Below are positions 42,574-51,282 of a DNA stretch of 64,000 nucleotides, in pieces. Source of the stretch: Peptoniphilus_A olsenii (GTDB lineage: Bacteria > Bacillota > Clostridia > Tissierellales > Peptoniphilaceae). How positions within the stretch are numbered: the first letter of the stretch is position 1; each line of letters begins with the position of its first letter. The DNA lies in assembly GCF_040545475.1 (NCBI RefSeq), contig NZ_JBEPMA010000003.1:164257-228256 (forward strand), in the 5' to 3' direction. The translations under genes were made by a program, and so were the position numbers. The notes below the pieces were generated by a model. That model saw nothing but the letters and a program-made list of their open reading frames with translations. It did no database searches and was not told the origin of the DNA.

Positions 42574-43503
42574 ATGGAAAATACAAATTATACATTAAAT
42601 AGAGATGACTTTAGAAAAATTTCAAATGATCAAAAAGATTCCGAATTTATAGGACGTCCAGTAGTTACTTATTGGTCTGACGCGTGGAGAAGATTTAAGA
42701 AAAATAAACTTGCTTTATTCTCGCTAACTTTATTGGGGATTATTACACTTCTTGTGATAGTTGGACCTTATATAAATAGCTATGGTTTTGATCAAGTTGT
42801 TGGAGCAAGTAATACTAAACCCAATGCAGAATTTTGGTTTGGTACTGATGATATAGGTCGTGACATCTTTACAAGACTTTGGAAAGGTGGACGTGTATCT
42901 ATAGTAATTGGAGTTGTTGGTGCTGTAATAGGAACTGTAATAGGTGGAATTTATGGTGCCATTTCGGGGTATTTTGGTGGAAGAGTGGACACAATAATGA
43001 TGAGAATAGTAGAAATTTTATATTCTATACCTTACCTACTTCTTGTAATCATCATAAGACTTGCGATAAAAGATACAGGTTATGCACCTCTGATACTTGC
43101 CATGACAATAACAGGATGGTGTGGACTTGCTAGGCTTGTTAGAGGACAAATTCTATCTTTAAAGGAGCAAGATTTTGTACTTGCAGCAAAAGCTCTTGGA
43201 GTAGCTAATAAAGATATTATTTTAAAACATTTGTTGCCAAATACGCTAAATGTAATACTTGTATCAATTTCATTTGATATACCAGGTTATATTTTTAGTG
43301 AGGCATTTTTGAGTTATCTAGGACTTGGAGTACAACCTCCAAATACTTCTTGGGGTGCAATGGCAGCAGCTGCACAAACTAAATTTTTGTTCTATCCTTA
43401 TCAGCTATTTTTCCCTGGTTTTATGATAGCACTTACAATGTTGTGTTTCACTTTAATAGGTGATGGTCTTAGAGACGCACTTGATCCTAGTTTGAGAGAT
43501 TAA
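42574..43503 (+). CDS. oppC: Oligopeptide ABC transporter permease OppC
   Basis: 309 residues with a cytoplasmic N-terminal tail (about 1-45) including SEFIGRPVVTYWSDAWRRFK, typical of OppC. Then GTDDIGRDIFTRL, BPD_transp_1, docking loop 'LAAKALGVANKDIILKHLLP' and GDGLRDALDPSLRD. Four bases separate it from oppB. Confidence 0.92.
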   Translation: MENTNYTLNRDDFRKISNDQKDSEFIGRPVVTYWSDAWRRFKKNKLALFSLTLLGIITLLVIVGPYINSYGFDQVVGASNTKPNAEFWFGTDDIGRDIFTRLWKGGRVSIVIGVVGAVIGTVIGGIYGAISGYFGGRVDTIMMRIVEILYSIPYLLLVIIIRLAIKDTGYAPLILAMTITGWCGLARLVRGQILSLKEQDFVLAAKALGVANKDIILKHLLPNTLNVILVSISFDIPGYIFSEAFLSYLGLGVQPPNTSWGAMAAAAQTKFLFYPYQLFFPGFMIALTMLCFTLIGDGLRDALDPSLRD

Positions 43504-43514
43504 TGGAGGTAGTA

Positions 43515-44540
43515 ATGAATAGTATTGATACTGAAAATAAAGTTTTAGAAGTAGAAAATCTCCATGTATCTTTTCACACTTATCTTGGAGAAGTAAAAGC
43601 AGTAAGAGGTGTTTCTTTTAATTTAAAAGAACGCGAAACTATAGCATTAGTTGGTGAAAGTGGTTGCGGTAAAACTGTATGCTCAAAAGCCATTTTGAGA
43701 ATTTTGCCAAAACAAGCATCTGAAATAAAAAAAGAGTCTAAAATTTATTTTAATGGAGAAGATGTTTTGGCGATGAAAAAGGAAAGGCTTAAAGATTATA
43801 GAGGATCAGATGTGTCTATGATATTCCAAGATCCAATGACTTCTCTAAATCCTACAACTAAGGTAGGCAAACAAATAACAGAATCACTTCTCATGCACAC
43901 AAATATGAATAAAAAAGAAGCTCAAGAAGAAGCTATAAGATTATTGGAGCTTGTAAATATTCCAAATCCAAGAGAGAGAGTTAATCAATATCCTTTTGAA
44001 CTCTCAGGTGGGCTTAGACAACGTGTAATGATAGCGATAGCACTTGCTTGTCATCCAAAAATTTTATTGGCAGACGAACCTACAACTGCACTTGACGTGA
44101 CAGTTCAAGCACAAATTTTGGAATTGTTATCAGAGCTTAAAGAAAAGAGAAATACTGCAATAGTATTAGTAACACATGATTTAGGTGTAGTCGCAGACTT
44201 TGCTGATAGAATTTTAATAATGTATGCAGGCGAGGTAATGGAAGAAGGTAGTGTTAGAGAAATATTCAAAAATCCAAACCATCCATACACAGAAGCACTA
44301 TTAAAATCTGTGCCAAGACTTGACACTGAATCAAAGCAAGAGCTTTACTCTTTAGGAGGTACACCTCCAGACTTGCTTCTTGAAATTAAAGGTTGTCCTT
44401 TTGTAGACAGATGTCAATATGCTATGGAAATTTGTAGAAAACAAAAACCTGACAAAACTATGATTTCAGACACACATAGATCATATTGCTGGAGAAATCA
44501 TCCATATGCAAAAAGTGCCGACCTTGAAGTAGGAGAGTGA
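43515..44540 (+). CDS. oppD: Oligopeptide ABC transporter ATP-binding protein OppD
   Basis: 341 residues from ATG 43515, correctly spaced from GGAGG at 43506; an in-frame ATG at 43503 overlaps the oppC stop and has no site. Walker A GESGCGKT, Q-loop FQDPMTSLNP, signature LSGGLRQR, Walker B LLADEP, THDLG. C-terminal Cys-containing oligopeptide domain (CPFVDRCQYAMEIC). Partner of OppF just downstream. Confidence 0.92.
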   Translation: MNSIDTENKVLEVENLHVSFHTYLGEVKAVRGVSFNLKERETIALVGESGCGKTVCSKAILRILPKQASEIKKESKIYFNGEDVLAMKKERLKDYRGSDVSMIFQDPMTSLNPTTKVGKQITESLLMHTNMNKKEAQEEAIRLLELVNIPNPRERVNQYPFELSGGLRQRVMIAIALACHPKILLADEPTTALDVTVQAQILELLSELKEKRNTAIVLVTHDLGVVADFADRILIMYAGEVMEEGSVREIFKNPNHPYTEALLKSVPRLDTESKQELYSLGGTPPDLLLEIKGCPFVDRCQYAMEICRKQKPDKTMISDTHRSYCWRNHPYAKSADLEVGE

Positions 44541-44544
44541 GAAA

Positions 44545-45510
44545 ATGGAAAATAAAGAAGTTTTAGTTAAAGTTGATAAACTCCAAAAAAAGTTTAACAT
44601 TGGCAGAAATAAAAAACTAACAGCAGTTGATGATGTAACTTTTGATATATATAGAACAGAAACTCTAGGTTTAGTTGGAGAAAGTGGTTGTGGTAAAACA
44701 ACTTGCGGAAGAACTATTATAGGCCTACATCAAAAAACAGGTGGAAAAGTTTATTATGACGGAGTAGAAGTATCAGAAATTAAAAGTAGAAAAGACATCA
44801 AAGAATTTAAGAAAAAAGCACAGATAATATTTCAAGATCCTTATTCATCACTAGACCCTCGTATGACAATAGGAGATATAATAGCAGAAGGAATGAGAGT
44901 CCATTTCCCAAAAATGAAGGAGTCTGAAATTCATAATAGGGTATCGGAATTACTTCAAATGGTAGGGCTTAATGCAGAACATGGAGCTAGATTTCCTAGA
45001 GAATTGTCAGGTGGACAAAGACAACGTATAGGAATTGCCAGAGCACTCGCTGTAGAACCTGAATTTATAGTGTGTGACGAACCAATATCTGCCCTTGATG
45101 TATCAATTCAAGCACAAGTAGTAAACCTACTGATAAAATTGCAAAAAGAACTTGGGTTGACTTATCTGTTTATTTCTCATGATTTATCAATGGTTAAACA
45201 CATATCTGATAGAATCGGAGTAATGTATTTAGGATCAATAGTAGAACTTGCAGATAAGGAAAATATATATGAAAATCCTCTCCATCCTTATACTCAAGCA
45301 CTCATTTCTGTAATTCCAATACCAGATCCAGATGCAGGAATTAAAAATAGGACTCCACTAAAGGGAGAAATACCGTCACCAATTGATTTACCAGTTGGTT
45401 GCAAATTCCAATCAAGATGCGAAAAATGTATGGAAAAATGCAGACAAATTGAACCTGAATTAAGAGAAATAAATCCAGGTCATTTTGTAGCTTGCCATTT
45501 ATATGATTAA
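44545..45510 (+). CDS. oppF: Oligopeptide ABC transporter ATP-binding protein OppF
   Basis: 321 residues. Walker A GESGCGKTT, Q-loop FQDPYSSLDP, intact signature LSGGQRQR, Walker B FIVCDEP, SHDLSMVKH. C-terminal Cys cluster CKFQSRCEKCMEKC. It begins four bases after oppD. Unlike its counterpart in importer 2 the signature serine is retained. Last gene of the operon. Confidence 0.93.
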   Translation: MENKEVLVKVDKLQKKFNIGRNKKLTAVDDVTFDIYRTETLGLVGESGCGKTTCGRTIIGLHQKTGGKVYYDGVEVSEIKSRKDIKEFKKKAQIIFQDPYSSLDPRMTIGDIIAEGMRVHFPKMKESEIHNRVSELLQMVGLNAEHGARFPRELSGGQRQRIGIARALAVEPEFIVCDEPISALDVSIQAQVVNLLIKLQKELGLTYLFISHDLSMVKHISDRIGVMYLGSIVELADKENIYENPLHPYTQALISVIPIPDPDAGIKNRTPLKGEIPSPIDLPVGCKFQSRCEKCMEKCRQIEPELREINPGHFVACHLYD

Positions 45511-45517
45511 ATTAGAA

Positions 45518-45549
45518 AGAATCTCAAATTAAAACTTGAGGTTCTTTTT
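45518..45549 (+). terminator. Terminator of importer 3 operon
   Basis: AGAATCTCAA / TTGAGGTTCT stem (one G-U) followed by TTTTTA. Confidence 0.85.
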
Positions 45550-45552
45550 ATA

Positions 45553-45915
45553 TTTCATATTTACAAATTTTCTCCAATATATGCAAGAATCTTTATGCGT
45601 TCGCTAAGCTTTTTAGTCGAGATGACAGTTGAAAGGGCAACGACAACACCTGCAACTGTCATTCCGAGCGGAAAACCCGAAGGGTTTGGAAAGTCGCCGT
45701 GTACTCGAAGAGTGAGGAATCTGCCTGTGTAGTAGCCGCTCTGTAGATATAAATAGACGTCTTTTCTTATGCTTATATCACTACATTTTTTATTTCACCC
45801 TTACAGACTCTCTCCACTACATGCAGATCCTTCGACTTCAGAAATCTTACAGATTTCTTTCGCTCAGGATGAAATGGGAGGGGAAATATTCTCTCCACGA
45901 CATGCAAGACACTTT
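45553..45915 (+). repeat. Dispersed modular intergenic repeat, copy 5 (A-B-C)
   Basis: Module A (about 45580-45630), module B (45655-45755: CATTCCGAGCGGAAAACCC, TACTCGAAGAGTGAGGAATC) and module C (about 45820-45898). GATGACAGTTG and CAACTGTCATT again face each other. Confidence 0.85.
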
Positions 45916-46041
45916 ATGAGTATAGTTTTGTAACTATTTTAATCAAAATGCAATCGTTTTTAACTTTATTGTAAACTTTTATACAAGTTCTCAACATAAA
46001 GATTAGATATAATTATATTAACAAAATATAGGGAGGTCATT

Positions 46042-47037
46042 ATGAAAACTAACAACAAAATAATTGGAATATCACTAGCCGCTTTAATGCTATCTGTACC
46101 TATGACAGGAGTTTTTGCAAATTCAAATACAGAAAATAGCAAGATTGAAAAAATAGTTGAAGTATATAAAGATAAAAGTGAGAAAAAATTTACTGATGAA
46201 CAAATTGTCAATGCTCTATATTCTATGATAGAAGCGGAGTCTCAACTTACTACAAATTATAAAGAACTTGTGAAAGAAGAAATTAAGAGAGAGTCTTTTA
46301 TTAGAGGTTCGAAAGACTATGAAAATGCTGATGCGAAATTGAGTTCGGAATATGAGAGTGCACTAGCTGCAGCTAAAGTTTTATTGAATGATGAAAGAAC
46401 AACTTCTCAACAATTGCAATATGCTCTTTTTTCTTTAAGAGAAATTGAGACTAAAATTACAAAAGATTATAAAACAGCTCTAAAAAATGAAATAAAATAT
46501 AGCGAAGAAGTGTTAAAATCTGATATATACAACAATGCACAAATCCAAAAAAGCGCTGATTATGACAATGCATTAGCTGCTTCAAAATTGATTTTAAATT
46601 ATGCTAAATCTAATGAAGAACAAATTAAAAATGCAGTTATAAACTTAAAAGAAGCTAGAGAGAACATGGATATTAAACCAAATTACAAGAAATCTTTGGA
46701 AGAAGAAGTTGCAAAAGAGTCAAAAGTAAAAGAATCTTCTGAATTCAAAAATGCTAAAATTGAACTTTCTTCAGAATATGTAAAAGCACTTTCTGATTCT
46801 AAATCTCTTCTAGAACAAGAAAATCCTACTACTGAAGATTTAAATATTTCTTTGTTTGTGCTTAAAGAAGCTAGAAAAAATCTTGGGTTTAAAGATCTAG
46901 TAATGCTTCAAGAAGAAGTAGATAGGGCTGATAAAGTCAGAAAATCAAAAGAATACAAAAATGCAACAGATGAAGATGAGGCCAATTACGAAAATGCATT
47001 GGCAGCTGCTAGAGTAGTTTTAAGTGAAAGTAAATAA
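46042..47037 (+). CDS. Secreted FIVAR-like helical repeat protein
   Basis: 331 residues. A signal peptide (about 1-26, VFA-NS) is followed by about four helical repeats of roughly 70 residues (about 74-140, 144-209, 215-282, 285-331, the last truncated). Each repeat has the pattern KS.xYxNAxxxxSxxYxxALxxAKxxL followed by an ALxxLxEA helix. This matches FIVAR-type repeats found in wall-associated proteins of Gram-positive cocci, which bind sugars or host ligands. No LPXTG, SLH or other anchor is visible, so it may be released or bound through partners. A TATAAT-like promoter (GATATAAT near 46008-46015) precedes GGGAGG and the ATG. Confidence 0.75.
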   Translation: MKTNNKIIGISLAALMLSVPMTGVFANSNTENSKIEKIVEVYKDKSEKKFTDEQIVNALYSMIEAESQLTTNYKELVKEEIKRESFIRGSKDYENADAKLSSEYESALAAAKVLLNDERTTSQQLQYALFSLREIETKITKDYKTALKNEIKYSEEVLKSDIYNNAQIQKSADYDNALAASKLILNYAKSNEEQIKNAVINLKEARENMDIKPNYKKSLEEEVAKESKVKESSEFKNAKIELSSEYVKALSDSKSLLEQENPTTEDLNISLFVLKEARKNLGFKDLVMLQEEVDRADKVRKSKEYKNATDEDEANYENALAAARVVLSESK

Positions 47038-47052
47038 GTTTTAAAATTTTAA

Positions 47053-47076
47053 GGGGCAAAGAAGCCCCGTCTTTAT
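47053..47076 (+). terminator. Hairpin terminator after the FIVAR-like gene
   Basis: GGGGC-AAAGAA-GCCCC followed by a short interrupted T-run. Confidence 0.65.
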
Positions 47077-47099
47077 TGACTTAATTAAAAATTATATTT

Positions 47100-47264
47100 T
47101 TATATATCAGTCTTGACATAAATATTAGTTGGACCATCAGCACCACCAATGATTCCATTGCCTGGAGGTATTTCACGGTACGATGATTTTTTGTTACAAG
47201 CGATTATAGAGATGGCAAGCACTAGAACTATTAATATTTTAATTAACAATTTATTTAATTTCAA
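47100..47264 (-). CDS. Small lipoprotein with OadB-like GIIGGADGPT motif
   Basis: 54 residues from TTG 47264, placed seven bases after GGGGG; the frame runs on upstream to 47345 without a ribosome site. Hydrophobic signal, lipobox SIIAC, then a short mature part ending GNGIIGGADGPTNIYVKTDI. The IIGGADGPT(x)I(Y/F) stretch is the motif of the beta subunit of sodium-pumping decarboxylases, but none of that protein's membrane helices is present. Small proteins of this kind occur in Firmicutes with no known function. It lies 61 bases after the DUF4300 lipoprotein gene and is probably cotranscribed with it. Confidence 0.65.
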   Translation of the reverse strand: MKLNKLLIKILIVLVLAISIIACNKKSSYREIPPGNGIIGGADGPTNIYVKTDI

Positions 47265-47325
47265 AAAATTACCCCCTATATTATTTATACTACTTGTAGA
47301 GCTAGAAAAGCAAGTTGAATGTATT

Positions 47326-48198
47326 TTATTTGTTTTCATAGGCATCTAATTTTACTAATTTATTATTATTCATAATAAATGGATTAGACGTTGTTTCGTC
47401 TGTGTATATTTTATATTTATCATAAAGATAGTTGTAGCATTCATCCTTTGTGCTAAATTTTATAGCTTGGTACGGCTCTTGAAAAGATAATTTTTCTACC
47501 CAAAGGTACTTAGAGCCTTGAGAAACTAGAACTCCTACATGGCCAATAAATAGACAATCATCGTCTAAATTATCATGTATTACTACAGATACCATATCTA
47601 CATTCTTGTTAAATTTAAAATTTGATAAGTGCTCTTCCATATTCTTAGCATGAATTTGATATTCTTTAGTTGGTTGTGTATTAACTTTTGAAAATAATCT
47701 ATAAAAATTATCTTCTTCTGTTTTATTAAATATTTTAGCGGAGTTTATGGAATTTTTATCTAGAAAAAGTAATGAGTCATCGTAAGGAATTTTGTTTTTA
47801 ATTTTAATATCATCTTTCAATATTAAATAAGTGTTTATGCGGCAATTAGTGCCTATGAAATCACCTTTTTTGGAAGCCCAGAGTTCATCTATATTTTTCA
47901 AATCATAGTTAGGTTCAATATTCTTTTGAAATTCTGCATTCAATGATTTATTTTCAATTGTTTCATTATAATCTTTTACATATGAAATAAAATTTTCTAC
48001 ATTTTCAGAATTTATATACTTTTTAAGGGTTTGGTCAACTTCTTTACGGCTTTTAGCTGAGCTTATATTGCTCATCTCTATATCTGAAGATTCAACTAGA
48101 TTATTAGTTTCTTCTTCTAAAATCGTTTTGTTGCTCTGTTTACATGAAACAAGTAATGTTAAAATAGCTAACGAACTTAATATTAATAATTTTTTCAT
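47326..48198 (-). CDS. DUF4300-family lipoprotein
   Basis: 290 residues. Signal with lipobox LVSC (Cys19), a low-complexity Glu/Ser linker, then a globular domain with 'GTNCRINTYLILKDDI', 'FIGHVGVLVSQGSKYLWVEK' and LSFQEPYQAIKFSTKDECYN, which I recognise as DUF4300. The His and Cys residues in the domain suggest a papain-like hydrolase fold, but function is unknown. It is followed by the small OadB-motif lipoprotein on the same strand. Confidence 0.82.
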   Translation of the reverse strand: MKKLLILSSLAILTLLVSCKQSNKTILEEETNNLVESSDIEMSNISSAKSRKEVDQTLKKYINSENVENFISYVKDYNETIENKSLNAEFQKNIEPNYDLKNIDELWASKKGDFIGTNCRINTYLILKDDIKIKNKIPYDDSLLFLDKNSINSAKIFNKTEEDNFYRLFSKVNTQPTKEYQIHAKNMEEHLSNFKFNKNVDMVSVVIHDNLDDDCLFIGHVGVLVSQGSKYLWVEKLSFQEPYQAIKFSTKDECYNYLYDKYKIYTDETTSNPFIMNNNKLVKLDAYENK

Positions 48199-48262
48199 TT
48201 GCTCTCCTTTCTCTTTTATTTTAAACCATTGTTTGTCTCTAATTCAAATTACATTGTGGTAA

Positions 48263-48290
48263 CAAAAAACGCAGCAAAAGCTGCGTAATT
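48263..48290 (-). terminator. Terminator of the CofE-like gene
   Basis: Minus strand ACGCAGC-TTTT-GCTGCGT followed by TTTTTTG. Confidence 0.9.
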
Positions 48291-48300
48291 TTAGTTTAAA

Positions 48301-49488
48301 TTAATATTCTGTTGCGAAGTTGTCAAAGTAGCCTTGTATTAGAACTACCGGAGTTCCTTTATCGCCTGAACCACTTGTAAGGTCACAAAGTGAGCCTAAT
48401 AAATCAGTGATTTTTCTTGGCGTTGTACCTAGAGTTTCATCTTTGCCCACTAAATCAAGTTCTTTGTGAGAGATTCTTTCTTTCATGGCAGCTGTAGCTG
48501 CTTCTGAATCTAAATCCTTAAGGTCATTATCTGCTATATATTTTATTTTAATTTCGCTTGGTGTACCGGCAAGTCCTTCTGTATGGGCAGGGGACACTAC
48601 GGGGTCAGCAAGTTCCCAAATTTGCCCAACTGGATCTTTAAATGCTCCATCACCATAAATCATAACTTCTATTTGTTTATTGTATTTATCGATAAGTTTT
48701 TGTTGTACTTTATCTACAAAAGTTTTACCATCTCTTGGGAAGAGTTTAAGTCTCGTTTCTGAAGCAAAGTTTGAGCCCAATAGCCCATATTCTTCGTTAT
48801 AACCGCTACCGTCAATTGACTCATTCAATATATCGTCAAGACCGAGAACAGTTTTTGCTCCTTGATCTTTTAATAATCTTTTGATTGCAAATCTTGTGTG
48901 AGTTGAACATACAAGGATTTCATCTGTGTATTTTAAAATAGTTTTTGGATCGTTCGAAAAATGAATATCTGCATTTCCTTTGCAAATGTCTTTATATAAT
49001 TTTACATAATCAATTCCAGTGAATTGGTGTTTAACGACTTCACCAAATGTTTTTCTATAGTCTTCTTCCTCTAACACATCAGTGAAGGGATTAATACCTG
49101 TCTCGTAAAGTAGATTAGGATCCATCAGTGAATTGCCTACTTCATCGGAAGGGTAAGAAAACAAAATATGAATTTTCTTGCCACTTTTTGCGATACCTCT
49201 AAGTATTGTTGAAAATCTATTACGGCTTAGTATTGGAAATACAATTCCAATTTCGTTTTCGAATTTATTATTGATATCTTTTGCAATTTGATCGATTTCA
49301 ACGTAATTGTTTTGAGCTCTTGCAACTAAAGATTCAGTAACTGCTACAACATCCCTATCTCGCATATTAATATTTTCGCTCTCTACAGCTTTTGCAATAG
49401 AATCTACGACTATATCAACTAGGTTATCTCCACTTTTAACTATCGGTGTACGTATTCCACGTGCGACAGTTCCAACATATCTTTGCAT
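48301..49488 (-). CDS. CofE-family (coenzyme F420-0:L-glutamate ligase-like) protein
   Basis: 395 residues. It has the family start 'GIRTPIVKSGDNLVDIVVDS', 'VVAVTESLVARAQN', 'PILSRNRFSTILRGIAKSGK', and a conserved 'IYGDGAFKDPVGQIWELADP' with GLAGTPSE. Typical CofE is about 250 residues and joins glutamate to F420-0 with GTP; this longer form is widespread in Firmicutes that do not make F420. No other F420 genes are visible here, so the substrate is unknown and the F420 name is family-level only. AGGAGG precedes ATG 49488. It is transcribed alone. Confidence 0.8.
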   Translation of the reverse strand: MQRYVGTVARGIRTPIVKSGDNLVDIVVDSIAKAVESENINMRDRDVVAVTESLVARAQNNYVEIDQIAKDINNKFENEIGIVFPILSRNRFSTILRGIAKSGKKIHILFSYPSDEVGNSLMDPNLLYETGINPFTDVLEEEDYRKTFGEVVKHQFTGIDYVKLYKDICKGNADIHFSNDPKTILKYTDEILVCSTHTRFAIKRLLKDQGAKTVLGLDDILNESIDGSGYNEEYGLLGSNFASETRLKLFPRDGKTFVDKVQQKLIDKYNKQIEVMIYGDGAFKDPVGQIWELADPVVSPAHTEGLAGTPSEIKIKYIADNDLKDLDSEAATAAMKERISHKELDLVGKDETLGTTPRKITDLLGSLCDLTSGSGDKGTPVVLIQGYFDNFATEY

Positions 49489-49694
49489 ATTTCCTCCTAA
49501 TGAATATAAATTACTTTTTTACTTCAAGATTATACATTAACATGAGCTAAATGTAAAATATTTTTTAAAAAATTTTGAAAAAATATTATTTAGTTATAAT
49601 TAATGAGATAATTCTGTGAAATTTATCAAATCTACTGTACAATTGTTACCATTTTGTAATATAATAAGTATGAATGTTTAGAAAGGTAAGAGAA

Positions 49695-50384
49695 ATGATA
49701 AAATTTGAAAATGTATTTAAAGAATATGGTAATGGTGTCATGGCTATTTCAAATATAAATCTTGAAATTCCAAGAGGGGATTTCGTATTTTTGGTAGGGT
49801 CCTCTGGGGCAGGCAAATCTTCTATGATTAAACTTTTAATTAGAGAAGAAAAAGTCACTCGCGGTAAGATTCTTATTGAAGGAGATGACATTACCAAAAT
49901 ATCTAAATATATGATACCCAAGTTGAGAAGAAATATTTCAGTTGTATTTCAAGATTTTCGACTTCTGCCACGCAAAACTGTATACGAAAATGTGGCATAT
50001 GCTTTAGAAATTTTAGGTGAGTCTAAAAGAACAATAAAAAGAGATGTAAAAGAAGCTCTTGAACTTGTGAATTTAGCTGATAAAATGAAATGCTATCCAA
50101 ATGAAATTTCAGGAGGAGAATCTCAAAGAGTATCTATTGCTAGAGCAATTGTAAACAAAGCTCCATGCGTTGTGTGTGACGAGCCCACTGGTAATTTAGA
50201 CGAAAATACAGCATGGGAAATAATGCAGGCACTTAAGAATATAAATGATGAAGGCACGACAGTTATTATGGCAACACATGCTGCCAATATTGTAGATAAA
50301 TTTAACAAGCGAGTTGTAGCTCTAAAAGACGGACATATAGTCAGTGATGTTAAAGAGGGTGGATATTATTATGAAAATTATTAG
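49695..50384 (+). CDS. ftsE: Cell division ATP-binding protein FtsE
   Basis: 229 residues from ATG 49695 (MIKFENVFKEYGNG, the usual FtsE start). The frame is open to 49674, but a TATAAT at 49660-49665 would make that ATG leaderless. Walker A GSSGAGKSS, Q-loop FQDFRLLP, signature ISGGESQR, Walker B VVCDEPTGNLD, H-loop ATHAA. Forms the type VII ABC complex with FtsX that drives extracellular wall hydrolases. Its end overlaps ftsX by 14 bases. Confidence 0.94.
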   Translation: MIKFENVFKEYGNGVMAISNINLEIPRGDFVFLVGSSGAGKSSMIKLLIREEKVTRGKILIEGDDITKISKYMIPKLRRNISVVFQDFRLLPRKTVYENVAYALEILGESKRTIKRDVKEALELVNLADKMKCYPNEISGGESQRVSIARAIVNKAPCVVCDEPTGNLDENTAWEIMQALKNINDEGTTVIMATHAANIVDKFNKRVVALKDGHIVSDVKEGGYYYENY

Positions 50385-51273
50385 ACAACTCTTTAATATT
50401 TTCAAAGAAGCTTGTGCAGGCCTTTGGAGAAATAGAACAATGTCTTTAACTTCTACTATTTCTATAGCAGCAATGCTGACTTTATTTGGCGTTGTAATGC
50501 TCATGATTGTAAATCTAAACACTATTGTATATCAAACAGGTGAAAAGTTAGATAAAGTTGTATTTTTCTTAAAAGATGATGCACCTGCTGCTGATGTCAA
50601 TGGTTTTATTGAAGAGCTATCACAGAATGAAAAAGTAAAAAGAGTGAGTTATGTTTCTAGAGATGAAGCTTTGGAAGACTTTAAAAAAGGTTTGGGAGAA
50701 GACGCCACACTTTTGGAGAATATACCTGGCGGCAATCCTCTACCAGATTCAATAACTGTAGAGATGAACGAACTGTCTTATGGAAAAGAAATTGAAGACA
50801 AATATTCTAAACTAAGCTTTATAGAAGATCACAACTACTATTATGATTTTGTAACTCAAATGATGAAAATACAAAATGGAGTCAAATATGTAGGTGCAGG
50901 TGTGGTTCTAATTTTAGTTTTAGTTTCAATTTTAATAATTCATAATACTATTAAAATAGCTGTGTCAAATAGAAAAAATGAAATTAATATCATGAAATAT
51001 GTTGGGGCTACTAATTCATATATAAGAGGGCCTTTTCTTTTGGAGGGTGTAATATTTGGAATAGTTGGAGCTTTATTAGCTGGATTCTTGACTTTAAAAT
51101 TGTATGATGTATTATATGAGAGACTTAATCCGCAATTATTTAATATTACAAATGTTGATTTAATTTCAATTAATATAATTAGAGAAGATATTTTTATTAT
51201 CTTTTTATGTATAGGGGTAGGAATTGGATTTTTCGGAAGTCTATTTTCTACTAAGAAATTTTTAAATGTGTAG
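50371..51273 (+). CDS. ftsX: Cell division membrane protein FtsX
   Basis: 300 residues from ATG 50371 (MKIIRQLFNIFKEACAGLWRN; ribosome site GAGGGTGG inside ftsE). First helix at about 24-46, a large extracellular loop (about 50-165) that binds hydrolase coiled coils, and three C-terminal helices in the FtsX domain ('NEINIMKYVGATNSYIRGPF' between two of them). It signals ATP hydrolysis by FtsE to the hydrolase encoded immediately downstream. Confidence 0.94.
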   Translation: MKIIRQLFNIFKEACAGLWRNRTMSLTSTISIAAMLTLFGVVMLMIVNLNTIVYQTGEKLDKVVFFLKDDAPAADVNGFIEELSQNEKVKRVSYVSRDEALEDFKKGLGEDATLLENIPGGNPLPDSITVEMNELSYGKEIEDKYSKLSFIEDHNYYYDFVTQMMKIQNGVKYVGAGVVLILVLVSILIIHNTIKIAVSNRKNEINIMKYVGATNSYIRGPFLLEGVIFGIVGALLAGFLTLKLYDVLYERLNPQLFNITNVDLISINIIREDIFIIFLCIGVGIGFFGSLFSTKKFLNV

Positions 51274-51282
51274 GTGATATTC

